A DNA stretch of 64,000 nt, from assembly GCA_005239165.1 (NCBI GenBank), contig RAPG01000004.1, forward strand, positions 1 through 64,000. The letters are read 5' to 3'. This DNA comes from Allopusillimonas ginsengisoli (GTDB lineage Bacteria; Pseudomonadota; Gammaproteobacteria; Burkholderiales; Burkholderiaceae_B). Position numbers and translations under genes: made by a program. Numbering within the stretch: the stretch's first letter is position 1; each line of letters starts with the position of its first letter. Below are positions 26,530-36,300 of this stretch, piece after piece. The notes beneath the pieces were generated by a model. That model searched no databases. It was given only the letters and a program-made list of their open reading frames with translations, and was not told where the DNA came from.

Positions 26530-27695
26530 TTGACGCGCTCTAGTATGCTGACGTAGTTGGCGACGGCGGTGCCACCCATGTTAAAGACCCCTGCGAGGCG
26601 AGCATTGGGAATCTGCATGTCGCCAGCGGTGTCAGTCAGTTGCATGCATGCAATGGCGTGCATAGATACCCCTGTAGCGCCGATCGGATGGCCCTTGGAT
26701 TTGAGGCCACCAGAGGGGTTGACGGGCAATTTGCCATCTTTTTGGGTGATGCCCTCGCGTACAATTTTGTAGCCTTCGCCACGTGCGGCCAGACCCATGG
26801 CTTCGTATTCGAGCATTTCGGCGATCGTGAAACAGTCGTGGGTTTCGATAAGGCTAAGATCGTAAAGTGAAACTCCGGCCTGCTGCAAAGCCTGCCGCCA
26901 GGCGCGTGCTGCGCCTTCAAAGGCCAGCGGGTCGCGACGGCTCAGGGGCAGAAGGTCGTTTACGTGCTGACGCGCGCGAAAACCAATGGCGCGCGGAAAC
27001 TCTGCCGCCAGCGATTCATCTATGAGCACGATGGCGGCTGCACCGTCAGACACCAGCGAGCAGTCGGTGCGACGCAGCGGTGCGGCCACGTAGGGGTTTT
27101 TTTCAGATACCGCGTCGCAAAACTCTACGCCCAGATCTTTACGGATTTGGGCGTAGGGGTTGGAGACGCCATTATGGTGATTTTTTGCCGCTATCATGGC
27201 CAGTTCGCGACTGCGGTCACCATAGCGGGCAAAATATTCTGCCGCGATCTGGCCAAAAACGCCGGCAAAACCGCCCTGGATGTCGGCTTCTTCTTTGCGA
27301 TAGCTGGCATTAAGCAGCAAATCGCCAATTTCCAGGTTGGATTTTGCGGTCATTTTTTCTGCGCCCACCACCAGTGCAATGCGCCCACGCCCCGACTCGA
27401 TGAAGTCCATAGCCGTGTACAGGGCGGCTGTGCCGGTTGCGCAGGCGTTTTCCAGGCGAGTAGCCGGCACATGTGCCAGATCGGGATCGGACAGCGCCAC
27501 CAGAGCGCCCTGGAAGTCTTGTTTCTGAAATCCGTTGTTCATGACCCCAACGTAAATACCGTCGACGTCTTTACCGGTAATGCCAGCGTGTTCCAGGGCA
27601 GTGCCCGACACGCGAGCCATCAGGCTTTCGGTATCTGGATCGGGGAGTTTGCCAAAAGGGATGTGAGACCATCCCGCAATTAGAGCTTTTGCCAT
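26526..27695 (-). CDS. Acetyl-CoA acetyltransferase (SCP2-type thiolase)
   Basis: A 389-residue thiolase-fold protein of the non-decarboxylating SCP2/SCPx-like group. The nucleophile cysteine lies in ENACATGTAAL (about residue 85), a catalytic histidine in ETHDCFTIAEML and the second in GGLKSKGHPIGATG. Proteins of this group act on branched or cyclic beta-ketoacyl-CoA esters as well as linear ones. Coupled to the acyl-CoA synthetase by an ATGA overlap. It follows iclR after 10 bases, so all three are probably one transcript. Confidence 0.9.
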   Translation of the reverse strand: MAKALIAGWSHIPFGKLPDPDTESLMARVSGTALEHAGITGKDVDGIYVGVMNNGFQKQDFQGALVALSDPDLAHVPATRLENACATGTAALYTAMDFIESGRGRIALVVGAEKMTAKSNLEIGDLLLNASYRKEEADIQGGFAGVFGQIAAEYFARYGDRSRELAMIAAKNHHNGVSNPYAQIRKDLGVEFCDAVSEKNPYVAAPLRRTDCSLVSDGAAAIVLIDESLAAEFPRAIGFRARQHVNDLLPLSRRDPLAFEGAARAWRQALQQAGVSLYDLSLIETHDCFTIAEMLEYEAMGLAARGEGYKIVREGITQKDGKLPVNPSGGLKSKGHPIGATGVSMHAIACMQLTDTAGDMQIPNARLAGVFNMGGTAVANYVSILERVK

Positions 27696-27705
27696 GTCAT
27701 TCAGC

Positions 27706-28536
27706 CTATGAAGAAAAATTTTTGTGTTTTGTGTTTTTGTGAGGTTCTCGCAGGTATTTTTCCAGCGCGTCAGCCTGCTTGCGAAGCAACCGGTATAGCA
27801 ATGCCTCGCGGTCGGCTGTCATACGACTTTCGACTGTAGCAATGCTGTAGGCGCCTATGATTTGCCCATCAATGTCTCGTATGGATACGCCAAAACCCCA
27901 GGAGCCCGTGAGCACGAGGCCACGGTTAACGGCGTAACCTCGCGCACGACTCTCTTGAACAAGGGTTTCAAGAATTTCGCGCGTGTAGGAAGGATAAAGG
28001 CGATGGATTTCTTCCAGACCCCGGTCGAGATAGTCGTTAATCCATTCGTCATCCATTTCGGACAACATGGCGAGACTGCCGCCTCCTACCCCTAATGGGT
28101 GGCGGTCTCCGGCGCGCAGAACGTGGGACCTGAGAGGGTAGTTACCATCTTCGCGCAGCAGGCAAAGAGCATGAGTGCCCTGGCGAACAGAAAAAAAGGC
28201 GGCGTCGCCCGATTCTCTTGCCAGGAGCCGCACGGGTTCATCTACCACATTGCGCAGCCGGAAACGGTCGGCCGCGATCAGACCCAAGGAGTAGCACTCG
28301 GTACCCAGGTAATAACGGCGAGTATCTTCGTTCTGCTCGACTAACCCCTCGCTAATGAGAGTGGCGGTGAGGCGGTGTACGGTAGATTTATTGAGCTTGG
28401 TCTGTTGACATAACACAGACAAACCGATGCCGTCTTCGTGGCTGCGAGCGATGCTGCGCAGCACGAGGATAGCGCGCTGGATGGCCTGTGAACCGGGGGG
28501 CGGGTTCGCCAGGGCAAAGGCGGGAGTTGGTTCCAT
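27706..28536 (-). CDS. IclR family transcriptional regulator
   Basis: A 276-residue regulator. The winged-helix N-terminus (about 12-75) reads AILVLRSIARSHEDGIGLSVL with KLNKSTVHRLTATLISEGLV as recognition region; the effector domain (about 90-265) contains RESGDAAFFSVRQGTHALCL and GVSIRDIDGQIIGAYSIA. The ATG at 28536 is preferred over a TTG at 28551. A promoter with TTGACT and TAAAAT lies upstream. It is divergent from the TRAP operon, so it probably controls both that transporter and the synthetase/thiolase operon of which it is the first gene. Confidence 0.92.
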   Translation of the reverse strand: MEPTPAFALANPPPGSQAIQRAILVLRSIARSHEDGIGLSVLCQQTKLNKSTVHRLTATLISEGLVEQNEDTRRYYLGTECYSLGLIAADRFRLRNVVDEPVRLLARESGDAAFFSVRQGTHALCLLREDGNYPLRSHVLRAGDRHPLGVGGGSLAMLSEMDDEWINDYLDRGLEEIHRLYPSYTREILETLVQESRARGYAVNRGLVLTGSWGFGVSIRDIDGQIIGAYSIATVESRMTADREALLYRLLRKQADALEKYLREPHKNTKHKNFSS

Positions 28537-28577
28537 AATATGAAACAGCAATTAATATTTGGGTTTGATATCTTTGG

Positions 28578-28605
28578 ATTTTAGGTTAATCCCCTGTAAA
28601 GTCAA
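28578..28605 (-). promoter_or_regulatory. Sigma-70-type promoter of the iclR operon
   Basis: On the minus strand TTGACT (28605-28600) and TAAAAT (28583-28578) are separated by 16 bases, placing transcription start some 35 bases before the iclR ATG. The rest of the 344-base divergent gap (28537-28880) is AT-rich near iclR and holds a small GGGTG/CACCC hairpin at 28793-28809, but no coding potential. Confidence 0.5.
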
Positions 28606-28880
28606 TATATTAGAGCAAACCCTAGTATGAATTTTGTTTCACACTATAAGATATAAATATACAATCAACACGATTGGCGAATGATGGCGGCACGGCCCAG
28701 GGCCCGTCCAAATCAGCCGGTGCCGCTTCGGCTCTATCTGATCGAACGCACCGAATCCGGCCCGCCCCGTAAGTCGCCCATTATTTGTTAATGGGTGTCC
28801 CAGGCACCCGCATTAGCATGACAAGTCAGTATTAGAAATTAGAACGATTGATTTTTGGAGACTACCCGGAGGGTCTGAAT

Positions 28881-29885
28881 ATGAAAGTAACAAAATTGGG
28901 AACCGTACTGTTGACTGCCTTGGTGACGGCGTTTGCGCTGCCAGGAACCGCCTCGGCCACTACCTACCGTCTGTCGCACAACACAAGCGACACCACTACC
29001 TGGCACAAAGGTGCCCAAAAATTCAACGAACTGCTCAAAGAAAAGACAGACGGCAAGTTCGATATCCGCATCTTCCCGAATGCAACTCTCTCGGGTGGCG
29101 ACCAGATGAAACAGGCCACCATGGTAAGTCAGGGTGCACTGGACTTCTTGATCACTTCAGCCATCAACGTTACGCCACTAGTGCCTGAAATGGCAGTTTT
29201 CTCGCTGCCGTACCTGTATGCCGACTACAAAGACGTCGATGCGACCACTTCTGGCCCTACAAGCGACAAAATGGCCGAGATCCTGGCCAAAAAAGATATT
29301 GTCATGCTCGCCTGGGGTGAAAACGGCTTCCGCGAGGTGACCAACAACGTCCATCCAATTAAGACTCCTGCTGATATGAAGGGTCTGAAGATGCGTGTGG
29401 CCGGCCCCATGTACATCGACGTCATGAACGCACTGGGCGCCAACCCGCAACAGATGCAATGGACTGAAACCTTCTCGGCGCTTCAGCAAGGGGTAGTAGA
29501 TGGCCAGGAAAACCCTATCGGCGCAGTAATTATTCCTCAGCGCGTTTACGAGGTTCAGAAGTATCTGACCACATGGCACTACTCGTATGACCCCGTCTTT
29601 GTGGGCGTGAGCAACAAGCTCTGGAGCTCGTGGGATGCCGACACTCAGGCGAAAGTACGCGCCGCCGCTGTCGAAGCCATGGACTACCAAAAGAAGCTGA
29701 CACGTGACGACACCGCAAAAGGCGTGCAGTTCCTGCGCGACAAGGGCATGGAAATCTACGAGCCCAACGCCGGCGAGCTGCAGGCTTTCCGCGATGCGAC
29801 CAAGCCAGCCTTTGATACGTGGGCACAAAAGGTTGGTCCGGACCTGGTCAAGAGCTTTCAAGACGCCATCAAGAAGGCTCAGTAA
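28881..29885 (+). CDS. TRAP transporter substrate-binding protein (DctP family)
   Basis: A 334-residue periplasmic binding protein. The ATG at 28881 follows CCGGAGGGTCTGAAT, and a Sec signal peptide ends at PGTASA; a start 33 bases upstream is rejected. Family features are YRLSHNTSDTTTWHKGAQKF, the FPNATLSGGDQMKQATMV region, the carboxylate-binding arginine in GLKMRVAG and GVVDGQENPIG. The dctQ and dctM genes follow. The location opposite an acyl-CoA synthetase and thiolase suggests a carboxylic acid ligand. Confidence 0.93.
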   Translation: MKVTKLGTVLLTALVTAFALPGTASATTYRLSHNTSDTTTWHKGAQKFNELLKEKTDGKFDIRIFPNATLSGGDQMKQATMVSQGALDFLITSAINVTPLVPEMAVFSLPYLYADYKDVDATTSGPTSDKMAEILAKKDIVMLAWGENGFREVTNNVHPIKTPADMKGLKMRVAGPMYIDVMNALGANPQQMQWTETFSALQQGVVDGQENPIGAVIIPQRVYEVQKYLTTWHYSYDPVFVGVSNKLWSSWDADTQAKVRAAAVEAMDYQKKLTRDDTAKGVQFLRDKGMEIYEPNAGELQAFRDATKPAFDTWAQKVGPDLVKSFQDAIKKAQ

Positions 29886-29903
29886 TTTCTGACCGTCTTG
29901 TTG

Positions 29904-29937
29904 CGTAGCGCGGCCGCATCGGTGCGGCCGCGCTACG
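29904..29937. promoter_or_regulatory. Intercistronic hairpin between TRAP dctP and dctQ
   Basis: CGTAGCGCGGCCGCA (29904-29918) and TGCGGCCGCGCTACG (29923-29937) form a perfect, very GC-rich 15-bp stem with a TCGG tetraloop. No T-run follows, so it is more likely an mRNA-stabilising or attenuating element than a full terminator; it would allow more binding protein than permease to be made. Confidence 0.75.
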
Positions 29938-30031
29938 GTTCATACACGTACCTGGCGGGGCGACCTGCCAGTGTCGCCGGGGCTACTCCGGCATCCCAGT
30001 CTCCTCGCCCACAGTCCGGAAACCCCGTCTC

Positions 30032-30519
30032 ATGGCCTATTTTTTAAACAACGTGGAAAAGATCCTCTGTGCGATCTTGTTCCTGGCGATGACCCTGCTG
30101 GGTTTCGTCAACGTGGTGGTCCGCTATCTGACTAATTACTCATTGGCGTCGACTGAAGAACTGCTCACCCACGGTTTCCTCCTGCTCACGATCCTGGGAG
30201 CCGCGATTGCAGCGCGTAACGGCGATCATCTGGCCGTTACGTTGGTCTACGATCTGGCACCGCGTCCTGTGCGCAAGCTGATCCTAATGGTGTCGAGTCT
30301 GCTGGCAGTCTTGCTGCTGGCGTTGTCCACCTGGTTCTTCTGGCAGTTGCTCATGAATCAGGTCTCCTCGGGACTGAGGTCTTATGCACTGGGCGTACCT
30401 GCCTGGTACTACACCGTCGGATTACCCTTGCCTTTGCCATCGTGCTGATTCGCTACATACAGTACGCCGTCCAGTTCTATCGCGGTGCAAACCAAAATGA
30501 GGCCGGGCATTATGTTTGA
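30032..30519 (+). pseudogene. TRAP transporter small permease (DctQ), frameshifted near the 3' end
   Basis: Reads as a normal DctQ protein for about 130 residues: helices at about 9-30, 47-66 and 88-110, then GVPAWYYTVG. It then hits a stop at 30446-30448. The next frame continues exactly where the family does, with LAFAIVLIRYIQYAVQFYRG and then ANQNEAGHYV, ending at TGA 30517-30519, which overlaps the dctM start as expected. One base has been lost in the CCC run near 30425-30427. The fourth helix is therefore missing from the translated product. It may be a true loss, a sequencing error or a programmed slip. Confidence 0.85.
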
Positions 30520-31837
30520 GCTCAGCGTAGGCACCCAGATGGTGCTCCTGTTTTTCGTGCTGATGTTTATTCGATTGCCGGTAGCCTTTGCGCTGGGATT
30601 ATCTGCACTGTATGCCATGTGGTCCATGGGCTTCGGCCTTGATCTGGTGGGCGATCTGATCGCCAGCGGCATCGTAAAATTTTCCTTACTGGCGATTCCG
30701 TTCTTTATTCTTGCCGGTATTTTGATGGGTTCGGTAGGCATTGCGGAACGCATGATCCGCTTCTTTCGCATCTTGGTGGGCGGGCTGCCGGGTGGCATGG
30801 GGGTGGTGGGTACAGTGGTATGCCTGTTTTGGGGTGCCGTGAGCGGCTCAGGCCCAGCCTCCGTGGCGGCGATCGGCCCGCTTATCATCAAGGGCATGGA
30901 GGAAGATGGTTATTCTCCGCATTTTGCTGCCGGCTTGGTGTGTACTGGGGCCGCGCTGTCCATTGTCATTCCGCCATCTATCGGACTGGTCATTTATGGG
31001 GTGATCGCCGAAACCTCAATTTCTGAACTATTTATTGCCGCCATCGTGCCGGGCCTGTTGCTCGGAGCGCTGATGCTGCTCACGCTGCCTTTCGCCACCC
31101 ACTACACGAGCCAGCCGGCGTCCTCGCCAAGCCTTGAAGCACTGTCACCCACACCAGATGCCCATCTGTCCTATTTTCCTCGCCTGTGGAAATCCTTTGT
31201 TTCCTCGTTCTGGGGCCTGATGGTGCCAGTAGTCATACTGGGCGGCATCTATTCCGGCGTATTCACGGCAACAGAAGCCGCCATCGTGGCCACAGTCTAT
31301 GCGCTGGCGGTGGGAGCCTTCATCTATCGCACCCTCAATTTTGCAAACCTGTACAAGGCCCTCGTGGACGCAGCTGCCTCTTCGGCGGTAGTCATGCTGG
31401 TGGTGGCATATGCCAGCCTCTTCGGCTGGGTGATCACCGTCGATGACCTGATCGGGCGTGTATCTGGGGCCTTGCTGAGTTTCAGCGACAGCGAAGCCGT
31501 GATCCTGCTTCTCATCATGGTGGTGCTATTGATCGCGGGCATGTTCATGGATGCCGTCACCATTATGTACATCACGCTGCCCATCTTCCTGCCTGTGGCG
31601 CGCGAGCTGCACTGGGATCTGGTGTGGTTTGGCGTCGTGGTGATGATCAATCTTGCTATAGGGCTATTTACACCGCCTGTAGGAATCAATCTGTATGTGG
31701 CCGCCAACATTACTCGAATGCCACTGGAACGAATCGCGGCCGGGGCAATTCCTTTTCTGGTCACGAGCATCATAGGCTTGTCGATTGTCGCAGCGGTGCC
31801 TGAGTTGTCGCGCTTTCTCGTAGATTTTATGAAATAA
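30512..31837 (+). CDS. TRAP transporter large permease (DctM)
   Basis: A 441-residue membrane protein of the DctM family with about 11-12 hydrophobic segments, including AIPFFILAGILMGSVGIAER, the WGAVSGSGPASVAAIGPLI re-entrant-like loop, FTATEAAIVATVYAL and GLFTPPVGINLYVAA. It couples solute entry to sodium or proton flow. The ATG at 30512 overlaps the restored dctQ frame by eight bases. If dctQ is truly broken, the transporter may be inactive although this subunit is intact. Confidence 0.93.
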   Translation: MFELSVGTQMVLLFFVLMFIRLPVAFALGLSALYAMWSMGFGLDLVGDLIASGIVKFSLLAIPFFILAGILMGSVGIAERMIRFFRILVGGLPGGMGVVGTVVCLFWGAVSGSGPASVAAIGPLIIKGMEEDGYSPHFAAGLVCTGAALSIVIPPSIGLVIYGVIAETSISELFIAAIVPGLLLGALMLLTLPFATHYTSQPASSPSLEALSPTPDAHLSYFPRLWKSFVSSFWGLMVPVVILGGIYSGVFTATEAAIVATVYALAVGAFIYRTLNFANLYKALVDAAASSAVVMLVVAYASLFGWVITVDDLIGRVSGALLSFSDSEAVILLLIMVVLLIAGMFMDAVTIMYITLPIFLPVARELHWDLVWFGVVVMINLAIGLFTPPVGINLYVAANITRMPLERIAAGAIPFLVTSIIGLSIVAAVPELSRFLVDFMK

Positions 31838-31881
31838 GCCTGGGCTGCGAATTTCGGCTTTAAGTAATTCAATTTCGAATT

Positions 31882-31949
31882 TTCAACCAAATCAGAAATT
31901 AATACTTCTTTTGTGATTTTGCCAGAATTTTTTGTCGTATTTGGTTGAA
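31882..31949. repeat. 11-bp inverted repeat after the TRAP operon
   Basis: TTCAACCAAAT (31882-31892) and ATTTGGTTGAA (31939-31949) are perfect inverted copies 46 bases apart in an AT-rich gap between dctM and the Ntn-hydrolase gene. It could be paired operators for the hydrolase gene, a weak terminator stem, or the ends of a tiny element. Confidence 0.45.
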
Positions 31950-32034
31950 TTTAACGATATCCAATTACAATTGATCAAGTATCAGCAAAGGGGGGCCAGA
32001 CCGGGTGCCTCAAGACAAAAACGAGAGGATCACT

Positions 32035-33156
32035 ATGAAAAAGAAGAGGAATGACTCAATAGTCAAGAGCCGGCTGCGCGGTGTCGCGCTGTTTGTGGCT
32101 TTCACAATGAGCTTTTTACCGACGGCGCAAGCCTGCACAGGCATCACCATGACGGCGGCCGACGGCAACGTCGTGCGTGCCCGCACCATGGAGTTCAATG
32201 TGGACCTCAAGTCGTCCGTCAGCATGATTCCTCGCGCCCAAGAGCGCACTGGCACCACTCCGGATGGCAAGCCCGGCCTAACATGGAAGGTTAAGTACGC
32301 CAGTGTTGGTGTCAGTCCGATGGGGCTACCCTACCTTGTCGACGGGCTGAACGAGAAGGGACTGTCTATGGGTTTGTTCTATTTCGATCAGTCGGCAGAG
32401 TATCAGCCCTACGTTCCGGCTGATGCCGCTCGTACCTTGGCATCGTGGGAGCTCGGCTCCTACATTCTAGACAGCTTTGCCACGGTGGATGAAGTGCGCA
32501 AAGGCTTGAACGAGGTAGTCGTTGCACCTGTGAAGTTCGATAAATTCAACATGGTGCTACCCGTACACTTCGTAGTGACTGACACGTCTGGCAAGTCCAT
32601 CGTGATCGAGTACGTGAAAGGAAAATTAAACATCCATGACGACGAAATCGGCATCATCACGAACAACCCGCCATTCGACTGGCACATGACCAATCTACAA
32701 AATTATGTAAACCTCAACCTGCAAAACTCACCAGCGCAGAAGCTTGGAGGAGTCAGCATTGCCGGCCTGGGCCAGGGCACGGGTCTGCTCGGCATGCCTG
32801 GCGACTTCACATCCCCCTCACGTTTTGTGAGGGCCGCTATCTTCGCCCATGGCGTGACTCCAAGCACAGACGCGGATCATGCAACTTTTCAAGCCTTTCA
32901 CATCCTTAATAATTTCGATATTCCGAAAGGCGTGGCGCGCGAGGGCGAAAAAGACGAAGCTGGAAACATCAACGCCGACTACACGCAATGGACCAGCGCC
33001 AATGACCTCACGGCGCGGCGCTTTTACTTTCGGACTTATGAGGATAGCAGCATCCGCGTCATCGACCTGACGAAGCAGAATCTGGATGCTCACGAGATCC
33101 TGTCCTGGCCTATGGACCAACGGGAATCGGCCATAGAACTCGGCGCCCCGAGCTAA
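32035..33156 (+). CDS. Exported choloylglycine hydrolase family (linear amide C-N hydrolase)
   Basis: A 373-residue Ntn-hydrolase. The ATG at 32035 follows GAGAGGATCACT; a signal peptide ends at TAQA, and the next residue is cysteine in ACTGITMTAADG. After cleavage this cysteine would be both N-terminal and nucleophilic, as in bile salt hydrolases and penicillin V acylases; RTMEFN and VDGLNEKGLSMGLFYF also fit the family. Gram-negative members of this group hydrolyse penicillin V, bile salts or acyl-homoserine lactones. Substrate cannot be chosen from sequence. It stands alone between the TRAP operon and the giant autotransporter. Confidence 0.87.
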   Translation: MKKKRNDSIVKSRLRGVALFVAFTMSFLPTAQACTGITMTAADGNVVRARTMEFNVDLKSSVSMIPRAQERTGTTPDGKPGLTWKVKYASVGVSPMGLPYLVDGLNEKGLSMGLFYFDQSAEYQPYVPADAARTLASWELGSYILDSFATVDEVRKGLNEVVVAPVKFDKFNMVLPVHFVVTDTSGKSIVIEYVKGKLNIHDDEIGIITNNPPFDWHMTNLQNYVNLNLQNSPAQKLGGVSIAGLGQGTGLLGMPGDFTSPSRFVRAAIFAHGVTPSTDADHATFQAFHILNNFDIPKGVAREGEKDEAGNINADYTQWTSANDLTARRFYFRTYEDSSIRVIDLTKQNLDAHEILSWPMDQRESAIELGAPS

Positions 33157-33343
33157 CAGACTGCCATTGCTGCAAAGCCATTGGATGTTCTCTACCGACG
33201 CTTTCTACCGCCCAGGAACATCGTGCTGGATCACCTATGCACTCGATGTTCGGGCGTGAGGGCGAAGCAATAATCCGTGCCAACTGCTACGGAGCGTGAG
33301 TCCGTCGAAGTTTTTTTCTAAATATACACACCAGGAAAGATTG

Positions 33344-36300
33344 ATGGGACTCATAAGAAGCGGGATACCGCCAATTGTTTGCGTGTTTGCGTCCATCGCA
33401 GCACAGAACACAGCAACTGCGAGTTGCAGCATTTCGGGTACGGTAGAGACTTGCACTGGGAGCGTGACGGGCGGCGCTATTGTGCACACTCAAAGCGAGG
33501 TGCATAAGCTCACGCTATCTGCGCTCGCCAATACCATTGATGCAGCCGACAGCACGGACGCCGGTAAGAAAACAGGGCCGGTCATCAGCCTGAAGCATCC
33601 TGGTGGAGTGACGCCTGCACCTGCCGACTGGAGCAGCTCAAACCGAAACGGCCAGGCAGGTGTAGACGGTTCATCGGGCAGTGCTCTGAGCGCGACGGTA
33701 AGCCTCGACTCCGGATACGGGTTGACGGGACAAAGCGGTATCTGGCTGGAGTCGTATGGTTGGGATGGCAGTCAGGCCCACGAAGCAAAGCACACCGACA
33801 AGCATGCGACTGGGGGCAAGGGCGGCGATGGCGGTACGGGCGGTAACCTTTCGCTCATCGCCGCGTCGGCGGGCGGAGGAAAGCCAGTAGCAGCGATTAA
33901 AGCGAGTAGCAGTGCCCCGGCTTCGACAGGCATCCTCCTTGTCTCGGGTGGAGGTGAAGGAGGCGCGGGCGGCTGGGCGCATTCCAGCGGTGGGCTAAAG
34001 GATGCCCAGGGTGGTGCTGGGGGACAAGGCGGGGCTGCGGGAAGCGCCGTGCTGCAATTGTCAGATGGCCACAATCTTAGCTATTCAGGTGCGGGCCTGG
34101 GTATCGCCATCAATGCGCAGGGCGGCAACGGTGGTGCCGGTGGATATGGTGAAGTTGATGGGCTTGATGCCGATTCTTCCTATGGCGGTGCAGGTGGAAC
34201 GGGGGGCCAGGGAGGGTCGATCAAGGTTACGGCGACGTCTGCCGTCAGCACCATCGTCACCAGCGGATTAGCAGGTATTGCGCTGCAAAGTATGGGGGGA
34301 AATGGCGGCATCGGGGGTGAGGGTAAAGGCGGACACGACCACGCCGGCGATGGCGGGAATGCCGGTAATGGCGGCGACATCAATGCAAATTTTTCCTCCA
34401 GCGTAACGACGAGCGGATCAAGCGGCTATGGCGTTTATGTCAAGAGCGCAGGAGGGTTCGCGGGTGACAGTGGCGACGACTCCGGCGGCATCAAGAACCA
34501 CGCCGGCAATCCAGGCGAACCCGGGCAGGCCGGAAGCGTCACACTGGGTCTGACGTCTTCGCGCATCGATACCAGCAATACTTCGGCAGATGGCATATTT
34601 GTTCAAAGCATTGGTGGAATGGGTAGTGGCGGGGGCAGCAGTTCTGGCTTGTTCTCTTATGGCAGCAAGGGGGGAAGTGGCGGTGCCGGTGGCCAGGTCA
34701 TGGTGACACTGGACAAGACCACGGTTACGACGAGCGGCAACCACGCCAAAGCTTTGTTGATTCAAAGCATAGGCGGAGCGGGCGGCAAGGCCGGGAGTAC
34801 GTCCGGCATCACAGCCCTCGCAGCCGCCGCCGGCGCGGGTGGTACCGGTGGCGCCGTTGACGTTGCGCTTACCGACACCACATTACAAACCAAGGGCTTG
34901 CATTCGACGGGCGTCCTTGTTCAGAGCAACGGTGGCGGCGGTGGCAGTTCGGGATCTGCGACTGGCATCTATGCAGTAGGCGGAGCTGGAGGCCTGGGTG
35001 GCGCTGCAGGCGCGGTTAAATTGAGCCTGGACACAGTGCAGATCACGACACAGGGCGACGATTCCCTGGGCATCAGTCTGCAGAGTATAGGCGCCGGCGG
35101 CGGAGAGTCTCACTCGCCACAGGGTCTGATCGCCCTGGGGCAGAACGGGGGCGGTGGGGGCAACGGATCTGCCATTACTTACGCGAGCAATGGCGGGGGC
35201 GTCAGCATTGCGACCTCGGGCGACGTGTCCGATGCCATCTTGCTGCACTCCATTGGTGGTGGAGGCGGCCATGGCGGTAGCACATTTGAGGCCTTCGCTA
35301 ATTTTTCCAGCCAAGTGGGTGCAACTGGAGGCGGCGGAGGGTCGGGTGGGGACGTTACCTACGTTGGCAACGATGACGATGCCATCTCAACCACCGGTGA
35401 CCAGGCTCGCGGCCTCGTGCTTCAGACCATAGGCGGAGGCGGAGGTAGTGGCGGCAATATCATCAAGATAAGCACGGGTCTCACGTTCGGCGGGCATACA
35501 GGATCTTCGGGTAGCTCCACTGAGCATCACGGCGGGACGCTGACGGCGGATATTGCCGGCAAGGTCACCACCTCCGGTGATAGCGCGACCGGCGTATTAG
35601 CTCAAAGCATAGGAGGGGGTGGAGGTTCAGCGGGCAGCAGTGTCTCTGTCTCAGTCGGCTTAACTCTGGGTCATTCCCAAGGCTCCAGCGGAGCGGCGGG
35701 CGGTCATGGCGGCTTGGTCACCTTGACCTCGAGCGCAGATATCTCAACGGGCGGCACCGATGCCGATGGAATTCTGGCTCAGTCCATTGGTGGCGGGGGC
35801 GGTCATACGAGCACTGTTGTAAACGCGACTGTTGGCGGGTCGATAAAGGGTCTCAACTCGCAGCAGGGCGCGAGCGGCGGCGCTGGGGGCGATGGTTATG
35901 ATGTTACGGTGACTTCGGCCGGCGATATCAAGACCGTGGGCGACAAGGCGCTTGGTGTGGCAGCTCAAAGCATTGCCGGCGGCGGTGGCAAAGCGGGCAG
36001 CACGATTTCTGCAACCGTTGGCCCAGATATTGGCAGCACGACCGTAGGCCAATCTGGCGGCACGGGTGGGAATGCCGGGAAGGTGTCGATTACAAGCCAG
36101 GGAGATGTTGTTACGCAGGGCGACTCCGCTAGCGCCGTCTTTGCGCAAAGTATAGGCAAAGGCGGTGGCCAGGGTGGGCTGACCATTAACGGTGATGTGT
36201 CGGGGATATCAGCCAATGTCACTCAAGGCGGCAGCGGCGGCAAGGCCGGCGCAGGCGGTGCGGTTTCGGTCGACAACAGCGGATGGCTGACAACAAGCGG

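Noticed and set aside
29178..29861. A 227-codon minus-strand frame opposite dctP
   Set aside because: Antisense to a well-supported binding protein, without domain or ribosome site.
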